Notes under the pieces: model-generated
What the model was told of the DNA's origin: nothing
The model's database searches: none
Seen by the model: the letters and a program-made list of their open reading frames with translations, nothing else
DNA from: a virus
Reading direction: 5' to 3' (one strand)
Length of the DNA: 49,648 bases
IMG/VR virus record: IMGVR_UViG_3300042465_005627
Location: 1-49,648 of that record
In this document: positions 34,786 to 44,300 of the stretch, piece after piece
Layout: each line of letters opens with the position of its first letter
How positions within the stretch are numbered: position 1 is the stretch's first letter
Translations under genes and position numbers: made by a program

Positions 34786-34804
34786 GCTATCTCCTTAATA
34801 TGTG

Positions 34805-34810
34805 TATTTA
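34805..34810 (-). promoter_or_regulatory. Late-type promoter box TAAATA
   Basis: Minus-strand TTAAATA 19 bases upstream of the cupin start, followed by AAGGAG. Confidence 0.65.
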
Positions 34811-34811
34811 A

Positions 34812-35318
34812 TCAGATCAATTTGTGTAATTGTAAAACTTCGCTTTGTCTTGAAACTTCTTTGACAAAGAATACACAAGGTGGGTTGACCTCTTCACTGA
34901 GCGGCACCGTTAATAATTGTCCGTTTTTCATCTTAGGAAAATACCAACGCACATCCTGATAGATATTGACAATTTCTATAGGCATGTATTCTGCTCTAAA
35001 TCCCTTGATTGGATTAAACACTAGTGCATCAAATCCACGCTCATTGATACTAGTCAGGGGTAACACTTCTGGATCTAGACCACAATCTTTGTCTCCCACA
35101 ACCATGCACCAATCCAATGGCATTTGCACTTCATAGCCTCCGATGTTCAGCACTATAGCCGGTGAATTAAACGATTCTAAAAATATCAAAGGCATGAAAT
35201 AAAAATCTGGATCTTGAGGATTTGAATTATCCAGCACCGAAAATCTTGTATCTTCGTCTACTTGATCCGGTAATTCGTTCAGATCAAATGCTTGATTGTT
35301 TAATGTTAAAATTCTCAT
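34812..35318 (-). CDS. Conserved T4-like phage protein beside uvsW
   Basis: A 168-residue protein. FYFMPLIFLESFNSPAIVLNIGGYEVQMPLDWCMVVGDKDCG, FDALVFNPIKGFRAEYMPIEIVNIYQDVRWYFPKMKNGQLLTVPL and VFFVKEVSRQSEVL recall a conserved cyanophage protein located next to UvsW. Beta-rich; function unknown. ATGA overlap with uvsW. Confidence 0.82.
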   Translation of the reverse strand: MRILTLNNQAFDLNELPDQVDEDTRFSVLDNSNPQDPDFYFMPLIFLESFNSPAIVLNIGGYEVQMPLDWCMVVGDKDCGLDPEVLPLTSINERGFDALVFNPIKGFRAEYMPIEIVNIYQDVRWYFPKMKNGQLLTVPLSEEVNPPCVFFVKEVSRQSEVLQLHKLI

Positions 35319-36769
35319 ATGTTAACCTTGGTGATGGCAAAGGGGTACTTGGCCTCTTTGTAAAACTTTTTTCTTTCTGTTAGGTGTCGCTTGGCATATT
35401 TGCAGGTGCTGGTAATGTCCCAGATCTCTACATGATCTTTGTCTTCTGCTTTTCTAATGCCTCGCCCAATGCTTTGTATAACGCGGACAAAGCTCTTTCC
35501 GGGTTCAAGAAGAACCAAATTAAAAATACGTGGAATATTAATACCCACAGCGGCCACACCATAAGTCGCCAAAATAATCTTGCCATTACTTGTTTTAATT
35601 TCATCATATTCTTCCTTGCGGTCATCGAGTTTCATACCGCCGCTGACAAACACCGCCTCTGGTATTAGGTCAATTAATTTTTTTCCTGTGTCAATTCTGT
35701 TAATTAACACCAGGGTATTACCGGTAGCAGATAATGCCGTGATCTTACCGGCAATCCACTGCAATCGATTATCGTCTGTGACAAGAAATGAGTATTCGTC
35801 TTGGAATGAATTAAACACCTGCACATCTGTGGTCTGTAAAACATTGATATTCAATTGTGCCAGCACACCTTTTTCCTGTAAATCATACGCAGATACTTGA
35901 TTTATCACAGGACCTATACTGGCCAGTATGCCTTGAAATTCCCACTGTTCTTTAGGCACAGTTCCAGTGAGTCCCCAACGTATGGCACAGTTACGAAAGT
36001 TTTGTGTCAGTAGTTTGGTCAATACTTCTGCCTTGGCTTGGTGAACTTCGTCGACAATGATCGCGCAGACACCTTCACAGAATTCTGCCAATGTCATGGT
36101 GTCGTTGTCATAACTTTTCTTGTCTAACACATTCAAACTCTGCCAGGTGCATATGGTATGCGTCTTACCTAGTTCTTTTCTATCTCCGAAGTAAACACCG
36201 ACATCTAGTCCTAGATTTTTGTAATCTTCTTCAGTTTGAACCACAAGACTCTTGTTAGGAACAACTACCATTGTGCGGCCATAAGGTTCGCATAGATGAC
36301 TTAATGTTGCTGTGGTAATTGTTTTTCCAGCACCAGTAGCTACTTCCTGCAAGGCTTGGGGATTTTCTAAAAACTTGTTGATCACTTCATACTGATAGTC
36401 TCTCAGCACAATAGGTTCACCTGCCTGTTGATGTCCTTTAGGCCAAGTCTTGCCAAGGTCAGCCCAATAATTTTCATCAATGGCAGCAAATTTTAATTCC
36501 TGATGCGGTCTAAGATCTTCAACTTCAATGTCATAACCTTCATCTTCGATCACTGCTAGAATCACATCAAGGTGTGCAAGATATCCGCTGCCACCTATGT
36601 TAAAATAGGTTTTAGTTCCATCCCAACGACCTAGTTTGTATGCAGGCATGTGTCGAGCATAGGGCAAATCGAACTTTAATTTATTGACAATTTTTCGTCG
36701 TGTTTCAACTCGCAGTCCATCTACCTTGATGTTTACTTCGTCTTTGATTGTTAACTTACAATTCGACAA
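35315..36769 (-). CDS. uvsW: UvsW-type SF2 helicase
   Basis: A 484-residue helicase. VLRDYQYEVI (Q-motif region), ATGAGKT (motif I), IIVDEVHQAK (DEVH, motif II), WGLTGTVPKE (motif III), and QSIGRGIRKAED (motif VI). The N-terminal double-stranded-binding segment (YARHMPAYKLGRWDGTKTYF) is typical of UvsW. It unwinds branched DNA and R-loops and switches origin- to recombination-dependent replication. T4 UvsW is 503 residues. Confidence 0.95.
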   Translation of the reverse strand: MSNCKLTIKDEVNIKVDGLRVETRRKIVNKLKFDLPYARHMPAYKLGRWDGTKTYFNIGGSGYLAHLDVILAVIEDEGYDIEVEDLRPHQELKFAAIDENYWADLGKTWPKGHQQAGEPIVLRDYQYEVINKFLENPQALQEVATGAGKTITTATLSHLCEPYGRTMVVVPNKSLVVQTEEDYKNLGLDVGVYFGDRKELGKTHTICTWQSLNVLDKKSYDNDTMTLAEFCEGVCAIIVDEVHQAKAEVLTKLLTQNFRNCAIRWGLTGTVPKEQWEFQGILASIGPVINQVSAYDLQEKGVLAQLNINVLQTTDVQVFNSFQDEYSFLVTDDNRLQWIAGKITALSATGNTLVLINRIDTGKKLIDLIPEAVFVSGGMKLDDRKEEYDEIKTSNGKIILATYGVAAVGINIPRIFNLVLLEPGKSFVRVIQSIGRGIRKAEDKDHVEIWDITSTCKYAKRHLTERKKFYKEAKYPFAITKVNI

Positions 36770-37940
36770 TTTTTTGTCCTTTGGTTTCTGTTGGCTTTGT
36801 GTCGCCGAGATATATCACACAAGGATGACACATAAACCAATCCCGTGCCATGGTATTTGTTGGTGGGAAAATGTTATTTGTTACTATTAGTGTAACATCA
36901 TTGTCAGACTTAAACAACCACTTGGCTGGCTTTGATTCAAAAATTAATATCCGGCCGGTTTCAACTTTGCCGCCGACCCCTGCAATCTTGATCCAGTCAT
37001 TCAACCCCGTGGTAGATTCTTTATTATCTCTAAAACACACCTTGATTTCTTCACGACTAACACCACTTTTCTCAGCATCAGCAACGAAACTCTGTAGCCA
37101 TGGCAGTGTGGCACTGCTTCTATCTAACAGCACACATGTTCTTCCGGAAAAAGATTTAACTAATTCAAAAAACTCTTGATTGGATTTAATCCAGAAACTG
37201 TTTTCTTGGCTGGCCGCGATTTTTTCCACCATGCTTAGGGGTTTTTCTTGGTATAAAAATCCCATACTTTTGGCCAGTAACAAGTCTTTGTAAGGATCGT
37301 TGGTTCTATGATCTTCCCACCACTGTTGAGCTGACTCTCCGGCATTTTTTAAATCAACTCCATAAATGCTGACTTCACTGCGAGGTGCAGCATATTCAGA
37401 ATTTTGCCAAATTTCTTCAACATCCGACAACACATTCATAAAAGTGTCATCAATTTCAAAATTATGTTTACAGGCAAATTCATAGAGTGCGATTAGATTA
37501 TAATGATAAAAATCCAATCGTCTCACTTTGTCTGTCGGGTCCCAAAAACTGTGTGCTAACAGTGTTTCTCGACTTTCTATCTCGTCTTCAAACTCTTTTT
37601 TTAGCTGATAGGGGAATCTTAGACAAATTTCTAGTTTGTTTTCACGCAGTTCTACGTATATTTTTTTACTGAGATCTAAGACTCTAAATGACTTCTTCCA
37701 TTTAAGATCAACGAGCTGTTCTTTATAATCGAGCCCAGCCAAAGCTGCAACAGTCTTGTATTTTTCCAATAATTTTATGAGGAAATTTGCCTGATTTTTG
37801 GTCAACTCGCCGTCGTTGATAATTTTTTCATGAAAACTTGAGATAGGTGAAAAATCTTGACCTTGGATAGTGATTGCCTGTTGAGCAACAAGTCTATAAA
37901 ATTCAACAAATAGGTCTTCGGCAAATTCTGATGGTAACAT
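36756..37940 (-). CDS. Conserved hypothetical protein upstream of uvsW
   Basis: A 394-residue protein with no recognised catalytic motif. The N-terminal half is helical (ISSFHEKIINDGELTKNQANFLIKLLEKYKT). The C-terminal half (GRTCVLLDRSSATLPWLQSFVADAEKSGVSREEIKVCFRDN and VTLIVTNNIFPPTNTMARDWFMCHPCVIYLGD) has Rossmann-like strand-loop units, as if a degenerate helicase-like domain. Overlaps uvsW by 14 bases, so probably a recombination partner. Confidence 0.8.
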   Translation of the reverse strand: MLPSEFAEDLFVEFYRLVAQQAITIQGQDFSPISSFHEKIINDGELTKNQANFLIKLLEKYKTVAALAGLDYKEQLVDLKWKKSFRVLDLSKKIYVELRENKLEICLRFPYQLKKEFEDEIESRETLLAHSFWDPTDKVRRLDFYHYNLIALYEFACKHNFEIDDTFMNVLSDVEEIWQNSEYAAPRSEVSIYGVDLKNAGESAQQWWEDHRTNDPYKDLLLAKSMGFLYQEKPLSMVEKIAASQENSFWIKSNQEFFELVKSFSGRTCVLLDRSSATLPWLQSFVADAEKSGVSREEIKVCFRDNKESTTGLNDWIKIAGVGGKVETGRILIFESKPAKWLFKSDNDVTLIVTNNIFPPTNTMARDWFMCHPCVIYLGDTKPTETKGQKIVEL

Positions 37941-37971
37941 TATTCAAGTATACAGCCTTGATTTCTGGTTG

Positions 37972-38796
37972 TCAACTGAATAATCTAGAAATTGGTGTGC
38001 CTTGGCGTAGTTCGTCGACGGTCCACTCGGTATGACATAGTTTTAAAAACCATTCAGTTCTGTCTGGCATATAGGGACTATCTAATTCCGACCATTTGAT
38101 GCTGAGATCTGCAGCTAGACTAGATGAGTCACACATTACAGGAACACCATTTATGGCTGCTTGAATGGCTGGTCCGCTGTTATGGTTGATCACGCAATGA
38201 TAATTGTAAAAAATATCAAAACTGTCATAGGTATTGGGTATGAGTATAGGTCTTTCTACCTCCACTCCGGACTGCTTGAACGGAAATGCTGACCGAGGAT
38301 GATATCTCACACGAATTCTTCTATGAGTATGCTGTTTTATTTTTTCAATAGTCTCTGCTACCCAATCTTTCATGGCAGGCATGCCTTGCCATTGTAGACT
38401 TTCTTGATGCTGGCAGGCTATCAGTATTTCGCCACGACGTGTGGTGGCAATTGGTTGTAATTTAACACCTAATTTTTCAGGCCTAGTCGGGTCGAGGTTG
38501 ATATCGTTGCCGAATCTGCCAAGATTGTTGATATGGTCAAGACTGATGCGCCAAGTTTCACCTCTTTTCAGATTTCCTACTTCTATGATCATCACAGATT
38601 TGCCTGATTGTCGACGCTGTTCGTAGATTGTTTTATTTGAACGCATTCTACCGGCCCATAGCACAGACCAAATCACAGACACGTCTTCGTTGTCATTGAC
38701 AATGGTGTGCCCTAGTTGTTTTAAACCTTGTTCCACCGCGTCAAACACAGGAGGACTGTTTAACGCACCGTATTCTCGATATAATTTGAAGCGCAT
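37972..38796 (-). CDS. GT-B-like sugar transferase family, member 1
   Basis: A 274-residue protein. Shared family motifs: TIEKIKQHTHRRIRVRYHP, NYHCVINHNSGPAIQAAINGVPVMCD and a final WFLKLCHTEWTVDELRQGTPISRL. The HNSGPAIQAAxxGVPV block corresponds to the nucleotide-sugar-binding site of GT-B/capsule-type (KpsC/LpsZ-like) transferases. Divergent from the plus-strand gene 38847, with facing late boxes between. Confidence 0.75.
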   Translation of the reverse strand: MRFKLYREYGALNSPPVFDAVEQGLKQLGHTIVNDNEDVSVIWSVLWAGRMRSNKTIYEQRRQSGKSVMIIEVGNLKRGETWRISLDHINNLGRFGNDINLDPTRPEKLGVKLQPIATTRRGEILIACQHQESLQWQGMPAMKDWVAETIEKIKQHTHRRIRVRYHPRSAFPFKQSGVEVERPILIPNTYDSFDIFYNYHCVINHNSGPAIQAAINGVPVMCDSSSLAADLSIKWSELDSPYMPDRTEWFLKLCHTEWTVDELRQGTPISRLFS

Positions 38797-38804
38797 AATG
38801 TTGA

Positions 38805-38810
38805 TAAATA
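38805..38810 (+). promoter_or_regulatory. Late-type promoter box TAAATA (plus)
   Basis: TTGATAAATA 36 bases upstream of ATG 38847; half of a divergent pair. Confidence 0.55.
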
Positions 38811-38834
38811 ATCTACGTAGTTAATACTGCCATA

Positions 38835-38842
38835 TATTTATA
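38835..38842 (-). promoter_or_regulatory. Consensus late promoter TATAAATA (minus)
   Basis: A full T4-consensus TATAAATA on the minus strand, 38 bases upstream of the start at 38796. Confidence 0.7.
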
Positions 38843-38846
38843 GATC

Positions 38847-39245
38847 ATGAATAAGATTAAAAAAAGACTGAGTAAATTGTCAAAAAACGCAGACAATGCG
38901 TTGGTAATTGGCTCCGCATTTGGTCAATTAGAACAACTGTTAGACTTGTATTCAACAATTTTTATCGTGAACGAAGACAACACAGAACTAAAAGCAAAAA
39001 ATCTCATTTATAGACAAAGCATTGACAGATTAGATAGCATCGTAAATGTCGGAGCAGTATTTTTTGATATCAAACACATTTCTAAATTAGAAAGTCTACA
39101 AGCATTTTGGAAGAAAAATAATTCGTTGATATTCATCGAAGGCGGGGATGCCCTGCCTAGAGATCTGTCAATGCCGTTATACGATTCAGGATGGCGATGC
39201 ACCAGTCTCCAAGGAGCATTTCACGTATGGGAAAAACAACAATGA
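38847..39245 (+). CDS. Rossmann-like hypothetical protein
   Basis: A 132-residue protein. ADNALVIGSAFGQLEQLLDLYSTIFIVNEDN resembles the first two strands of a methyltransferase-like Rossmann fold; NSLIFIEGGDALPRDLSMPLYDSGWRCTSLQGAFHVWEK ends it. The AdoMet motif is not canonical. First gene of a plus-strand unit of three with the two transferases that follow (ATGA overlap). Confidence 0.72.
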   Translation: MNKIKKRLSKLSKNADNALVIGSAFGQLEQLLDLYSTIFIVNEDNTELKAKNLIYRQSIDRLDSIVNVGAVFFDIKHISKLESLQAFWKKNNSLIFIEGGDALPRDLSMPLYDSGWRCTSLQGAFHVWEKQQ

Positions 39246-40078
39246 AAATAGCAGTAGTAACAACCTTTCACGAAGACGGACTTAACAAATATGCACAGCG
39301 TATGATCAATACCTTCTGCGAGAACTGGCCTACTGAGGTCACGCTTCATTTGTATCCCGAAGAGTGCAACCCTGCGATCCGTGATCACAGTCATGTCACG
39401 CTGAAACGTCTAGAAGAAGTTGCAGAACTAATGACTTTTAAAAACACATGGAAAAATGTGCCTAAGGCCAACGGCGATGTGTCAGCTGATCCTGTGAGAT
39501 CTCTAAGAAAAGATTCAGGCAAAGGATTCAAATGGCATGCCGTGAGATTTGCGCACAAAGTTTATGCCATATTTGATTGTGCCAAAGAAACAGATGCGGA
39601 TATTTTAATATGGATGGATGCAGATACCATTTGTCACAGTCCTATCACCATGACCGATCTATACAAGATGATTCCCGCCGATAGTGAGCTGTGTTATCTG
39701 GGTCGAAGGGGCAAATATTCAGAGTGCGGTCTATATGCCATGAATCTACGATCACCTAACATCCAACTTTTTCTCAAAGAATTTCAACGAGTCTATGATC
39801 AAGCCGAACAGGGAATTTTTCAACTAGAAGAATGGCATGATAGTTTCGTGTTTGATGCTGTTAGAATAAAATTTCCCCAGATGCGGCAGCTAGATTGGGC
39901 TGCACATTTGCACGATCTTCGACCAGCCCCTGGCATGAGTTCAGGAGAAGGACACCCGCTGATCAATAGTCAATGGGGCGCATGGTTAGATCATCTCAAA
40001 GGCGGCCGTAAGAAAATAGGTCGCAGCAAGCCCGAAGATCTCAAAGTTCAAAGAACAGAAGCATACTGGCAGAGGTAA
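39242..40078 (+). CDS. DxD glycosyltransferase, paralogue of 33036-33764
   Basis: A 278-residue protein from ATG 39242. IAVVTTFHEDGLNKYAQRM, VRFAHKVYAIFDCAKETDADILIWMDADTICHSPI with DAD, YLGRRGKYSECGLYAMNLRSP, and LDHLKGGRKKIG. Longer than the paralogue through an insertion near HDLRPAPGMSSGEGHPL. Opposite strand to the paralogue and less AT-rich, so the duplication is old or one copy was acquired separately. Confidence 0.83.
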   Translation: MKIAVVTTFHEDGLNKYAQRMINTFCENWPTEVTLHLYPEECNPAIRDHSHVTLKRLEEVAELMTFKNTWKNVPKANGDVSADPVRSLRKDSGKGFKWHAVRFAHKVYAIFDCAKETDADILIWMDADTICHSPITMTDLYKMIPADSELCYLGRRGKYSECGLYAMNLRSPNIQLFLKEFQRVYDQAEQGIFQLEEWHDSFVFDAVRIKFPQMRQLDWAAHLHDLRPAPGMSSGEGHPLINSQWGAWLDHLKGGRKKIGRSKPEDLKVQRTEAYWQR

Positions 40079-40081
40079 TTC

Positions 40082-40858
40082 ATGTATAATTTTTTGTGCG
40101 TGGGCGGCGACAAATACGGATGTCTTCAATTTACTGAAGGCAGTAACGGAAAAATTGTCACTGTAGAAGAAGCATTAGAGTCTGATCCCTCTATTCCGCT
40201 GTGTTGGGCCGGTTCACACAAAGAAACATTATATCAACACTGTGTAGAAAACAACAGAAAATTTTATAATTTAGATACAGGCTATTTTGGCAATACAAAA
40301 ACAAAAGATATTGTTAGAGTAAGTATTAATGGTTTTCAAAACTGTGATCCTATAAAATCAAGACCCATCGATCGTTGGTCTAGTTTAAATATCCCAACTG
40401 TTTCTATATCAAGAGGTTCGTCAATAGTTGTAGTTCCACCTGATTCAAAAAAAATAAAAGCATTAAGACTTGGCACAGAAGATGAGTGGGTGGGTGCGAC
40501 GATATCCAACATTAAAAAGTATACCGATAGGCCGATACGTGTTAGATATAGGCCTTTAAGCAGAAGCGATAGGGTGGGAGGCGATTCATTTTTAAATTAT
40601 ATCAACGATACTTGGTGTGTTATAGGGCATTCATCGAACGCTCTATTAGAAGCAGCAATGGTTGATATCCCTGTCATTAGTTTGGGACATTCTTCTACTA
40701 ACAGTCTCTATACAACTTCACTAAGTGATATAGAATTAATTACACCTGTAGATCAAGAATTAAAACAGGCCTGGTTGAATCATCTATCGTATTGTCAATT
40801 TACTAAAAATGAATTAGCGTCCGGTGTAGCCTGGAAATTACTTTCAACCAAATCTTGA
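40082..40858 (+). CDS. GT-B-like sugar transferase family, member 2
   Basis: A 258-residue protein. FYNLDTGYFGNTKTKDIVRVSING (the N-terminal family motif Y-x-DTGYFGN), TISNIKKYTDRPIRVRYRP, WCVIGHSSNALLEAAMVDIPVISLG and WLNHLSYCQFTKNELASGVAWKLL. The only family member on the plus strand; its end overlaps the FkbM gene end by 15 bases. Confidence 0.78.
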   Translation: MYNFLCVGGDKYGCLQFTEGSNGKIVTVEEALESDPSIPLCWAGSHKETLYQHCVENNRKFYNLDTGYFGNTKTKDIVRVSINGFQNCDPIKSRPIDRWSSLNIPTVSISRGSSIVVVPPDSKKIKALRLGTEDEWVGATISNIKKYTDRPIRVRYRPLSRSDRVGGDSFLNYINDTWCVIGHSSNALLEAAMVDIPVISLGHSSTNSLYTTSLSDIELITPVDQELKQAWLNHLSYCQFTKNELASGVAWKLLSTKS

Positions 40859-41551
40859 TGCGTATGGTCCGGGGCCGAGGTATCTTCCGAACTGTTTAAC
40901 ATCAACAGGCGTGTTATGCCCAGATTTCGGAGCCCACAAAAATACTCGTTTACTTTTAGTAAAAATGGTTTCGTAGTTTAGATTCTGCATAAATTCGCAA
41001 CAGACATCTATGTCTTGATTTACTTCAAATATAACCCACGGCTGTTGTTGTTTAATAATTTGTTCAGCGCCTCGTAACACTTCTAGTTCCCAGCCCTGCA
41101 CATCAATTTTTATAAGATCAACGTCTAGTAAATTTTCGTTATCTAACTTGACAACTGGGACTGCGTATGATGCGCCAACTCCTTCTCTACATAGTTTTCC
41201 ATCACCACAATTTTTTCCTGCCTGATGAAAGTCGGCTGTGCCTTCGAAATCCGCCACAGCTTTGGTTCGAATGTCGATAGCAGTTCCAACATTTGCCTGT
41301 AGACATTCGATATTTTGCTTGGACGGCTCGTATCCGATAACACTTTTAAATTTTCCTATAAAAGGAAAACTCCAAATACCTACATTGGCTCCAACATCAA
41401 CAAATGTTCTTTTGTTAGGCAGATGTTCTAATATTTGATTCCTAAATTTACCTTCATACGACGGATTGGTTTTATCGGTATCGTTTTCTAACACGAAACT
41501 GATCTTCTTATCGTCGTCTGGCACATACCAACCGTTATGCATTAATCTCAT
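40844..41551 (-). CDS. FkbM-family methyltransferase 3
   Basis: A 235-residue protein. TFVDVGANVGIWSFPF (AdoMet site), VIGYEPSKQNIECL, VDLIKIDVQGWELEVLRGAEQIIKQQQPWVIFEV (FkbM signature). The C-terminal PVDVKQFGRYLGPGPYASRFG is unusual. Overlaps the following gene by four bases, within the glycan operon. Confidence 0.88.
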   Translation of the reverse strand: MRLMHNGWYVPDDDKKISFVLENDTDKTNPSYEGKFRNQILEHLPNKRTFVDVGANVGIWSFPFIGKFKSVIGYEPSKQNIECLQANVGTAIDIRTKAVADFEGTADFHQAGKNCGDGKLCREGVGASYAVPVVKLDNENLLDVDLIKIDVQGWELEVLRGAEQIIKQQQPWVIFEVNQDIDVCCEFMQNLNYETIFTKSKRVFLWAPKSGHNTPVDVKQFGRYLGPGPYASRFG

Positions 41552-42474
41552 ATATACCTCTTAAAAAAATTCCAAGCTTCACCGGAACGTAGTTCATTGA
41601 AATTCCAATGACACATTGCGATGCGTTCAATCCATGATTGTCTATCTGCCATCTCGGGATTTTCTAACAAACTGAGATCAGTATTGGCCACACCATAGGT
41701 CTGGCTGTGGTGTGGCACTGGATCTGTGATGAATGATGGAACCCCTTCAATCAAACTGGCTACACTAGGACTACTGTTATAGACCACGGTAGCCCATGCA
41801 TGTCTTAGATCATCAATCAATCTTTCATTTGTACTTAGTTGTACACCTTTGCCGTATATTTTCAATATTGATTTAATTTTTTTATCCCCAGGATGAGTTC
41901 GCACAATAATAGGACGTTTTATACTGTGTTGCCTAATCTGTGCAATAGTCTGATCTAACCATGTCTGCACACCGAGTCCGCCCATACTCCATCCACCATG
42001 TCTTTGCAGACAGATCAATATATGATTGCCCTGTGTCCTCCAAGGCTTCAAACTGATATTGAGATCCTGACTTATTTTACGCCAGCGGGTAGAATCGATG
42101 TCTCGATCAAAATAAAATCCTGTGGTTGGAAACACTCCGTCGAAACTGTATCTTAGATAGGTTTTGGTATTATTTGGATCTGCATATAGAAAAAGATTGC
42201 TGTCTACAATAAGGCTTCGACGATTGTTTTTCTTTTGTAAATTCACAGCATCTTGTCTCAATTGTAAATGAGGTGCAGATTTACCGTGTTCATGTACAAA
42301 TCCCTGTATCAATGCAACATCACAAGACACTGCATTCATTCCATGGTGTTGTATGGCAGTGTCACCGGCCGCATGAACTCCCTGACAGAAATTATCTAAA
42401 ATCTGAGGTTTCTCTGGGTTCCGGTTATTAGGCGGAATTCCAGCGTAATAGGCCACAGCGGTGAGATTAGACAC
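41548..42474 (-). CDS. GT-B-like sugar transferase family, member 3
   Basis: A 308-residue protein. WLDQTIAQIRQHSIKRPIIVRTHPGDKK, WATVVYNSSPSVASLIEGVPSFITDP and WIERIAMCHWNFNELRSGEAWNFF are the shared motifs. The N-terminal part (AVAYYAGIPPNNRNPEKPQILDNFCQGV) differs from the other members, which suggests a different acceptor. Overlaps member 4 by eight bases. Confidence 0.78.
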   Translation of the reverse strand: MSNLTAVAYYAGIPPNNRNPEKPQILDNFCQGVHAAGDTAIQHHGMNAVSCDVALIQGFVHEHGKSAPHLQLRQDAVNLQKKNNRRSLIVDSNLFLYADPNNTKTYLRYSFDGVFPTTGFYFDRDIDSTRWRKISQDLNISLKPWRTQGNHILICLQRHGGWSMGGLGVQTWLDQTIAQIRQHSIKRPIIVRTHPGDKKIKSILKIYGKGVQLSTNERLIDDLRHAWATVVYNSSPSVASLIEGVPSFITDPVPHHSQTYGVANTDLSLLENPEMADRQSWIERIAMCHWNFNELRSGEAWNFFKRYI

Positions 42475-43561
42475 TGTGATAACGCCTTACAATGTCCAGA
42501 GCTGTGCCGTCCATTAATTCATCAAAAGTAAATTGACAATAGCTGAGCCAGGCCAACCAATCTCCCAACGGTCCATAATATAGATCGTTGATCTCGCTTA
42601 GGTTACTCTTTGTCACAGGATTACTCACATGCTTGTTCAAGGTAATAGCAGGAACGCCTGCCCAGATAGATTCTACGGCACTATTGGAATTGATGCTAAC
42701 GGTACAGTAGTAATCGCCAGTTAATAACTGTTGATATAGGCTGGTTCTAGTTTTTTTATTTGTTTTCGACCTAAATTCAATAGGGCGATCTGTGTATTTT
42801 TTTAATTCTTCTGCTACCTGCCGACCCCAAGTTTTGGCCCCCACATGCATTATACCAGCAGCAAATTCTCCAGGTTCAACAATTAAAATTTTAGTTCCGT
42901 CACGTCGCCATGGTTGAGGAAAACTGGGGAAAATATCTAACCGATTGGCTGGGGCTACAAAATTTCGATTGAAGTGTAAATGATTTCTTACTAGTCTATG
43001 CCACTTCTTATTGGGTTCTATAAAATTAGTATATCCGCTATCGATGAACCAAAAAGGTAGATTGTGATCTATTTTATTAACCAGTATCTGTTCGTTACCT
43101 ACAGTATTGCGTAATAGACAATCTTCTTCCGCAGAATTAAAATGTCTGCGCCGCATCATTTCTGCGGCAGGATCAATTTGAAATCCCACGGTTTTAATAA
43201 AATTTTGTTTCGGATGGGATTTATAGAGTTGTAATATTTGCTCTTCTCCCAGTCTATCTATAAGAACATCTATGTGTCGGTGTATGTTTTTATAAAAATG
43301 TTCTTTGTGATTACTGATCTGTTGATTTACCAAATCTATCCATGCTTTAAGATCTTTACGAATTCCTTGAGTGATCTTTTGTTTGATTTTATCTCTATGT
43401 TTTTCTAGATTAAATCTGGGTTTATTTTTTGTTTCTATGATCCAATGAATCATTCCGGCGGTGTGACGCTCGTCTAATTCAATGTGTTTGCAGGCATCTG
43501 AGACATTGACTAATTCAATCAAGAATCTAGCTATTTCTTTGTCGTTAAGTAGTAGTTTCAT
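42467..43561 (-). CDS. GT-B-like sugar transferase family, member 4 with extra N-domain
   Basis: A 364-residue protein, the longest member. An extra helical, basic N-terminal domain of about 140 residues (NKPRFNLEKHRDKIKQKITQGIRKDLK...) precedes the family part: FWFIDSGYTNFIEPNKKWHRLVRNHLH, YCTVSINSNSAVESIWAGVPAITLNK and WLAWLSYCQFTFDELMDGTALDIV. Confidence 0.78.
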   Translation of the reverse strand: MKLLLNDKEIARFLIELVNVSDACKHIELDERHTAGMIHWIIETKNKPRFNLEKHRDKIKQKITQGIRKDLKAWIDLVNQQISNHKEHFYKNIHRHIDVLIDRLGEEQILQLYKSHPKQNFIKTVGFQIDPAAEMMRRRHFNSAEEDCLLRNTVGNEQILVNKIDHNLPFWFIDSGYTNFIEPNKKWHRLVRNHLHFNRNFVAPANRLDIFPSFPQPWRRDGTKILIVEPGEFAAGIMHVGAKTWGRQVAEELKKYTDRPIEFRSKTNKKTRTSLYQQLLTGDYYCTVSINSNSAVESIWAGVPAITLNKHVSNPVTKSNLSEINDLYYGPLGDWLAWLSYCQFTFDELMDGTALDIVRRYHSV

Positions 43562-44300
43562 TTAATATTTTCCATGCTGTGCCATTGGCAATTTCTTCGT
43601 GTGTAAATTGACCGTAGGCCAACGAGTGACAATGCTGTGCAACCAATGAAGAATCCGGATACCACGGGGTGGCAATTTTTGTAAAATCAGTTAGAGCTAG
43701 GGGACTTGCCGCACAAGGAACAGTAACGAACGCAGGCACTCCATAGGCAATAGATTCCATTGCGGCAATGCTGTTGAATGCAACTGTGGCAAAAATTTTC
43801 TGATCCAAAGCGTCATAGATGCTGTCACAGTTTCTAGCAGACCTCGATCCTTTGTGTCTAATTACAATTTGCATATCTGTGTGTTGTTTTATAGTAGCAA
43901 CAGTTTCATCTAGCCATTGAGGCATATCATATCCGAAATAATGACAGGACTTAGGATTAGATACAATTAATAAAATTTTATTGCCGTCTTTTTTCCACCC
44001 CGGCCAGGTAAGTCTATTATCACCTTTGACTAATGCTCGCCACCTATCTGCAGATTTTGATTCTATTTTAGATTTTTGTAATTCGTTTTTTACGATTCTA
44101 TGATAAATTTTCTTTCCGCTGGGATTTCCTGCGCTAGTAAAATTCCCAAAATATCCAGTATCCATATAATAGAAATCTTCACCTCGATTTAGACAATCAT
44201 GTATATGTTTTCTTTTTATTATTCCTCGAAATATAGCAGGTGATGATCCTGATATAGATTTTCTAAAGGTTCCTTCCCATGATGTATCATCAATTTCCAT
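43545..44300 (-). CDS. GT-B-like sugar transferase family, member 5
   Basis: A 251-residue protein. FYYMDTGYFGNFTSAGNPSGKKIYHRIVKN, WLDETVATIKQHTDMQIVIRHK, FATVAFNSIAAMESIAYGVPAFV, CHSLAYGQFTHEEIANGTAWKIL. Closest to member 6 (same TSAGNP..YHRIVKN block), so they are probably a recent tandem duplicate. Confidence 0.8.
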   Translation of the reverse strand: MEIDDTSWEGTFRKSISGSSPAIFRGIIKRKHIHDCLNRGEDFYYMDTGYFGNFTSAGNPSGKKIYHRIVKNELQKSKIESKSADRWRALVKGDNRLTWPGWKKDGNKILLIVSNPKSCHYFGYDMPQWLDETVATIKQHTDMQIVIRHKGSRSARNCDSIYDALDQKIFATVAFNSIAAMESIAYGVPAFVTVPCAASPLALTDFTKIATPWYPDSSLVAQHCHSLAYGQFTHEEIANGTAWKILNETTT

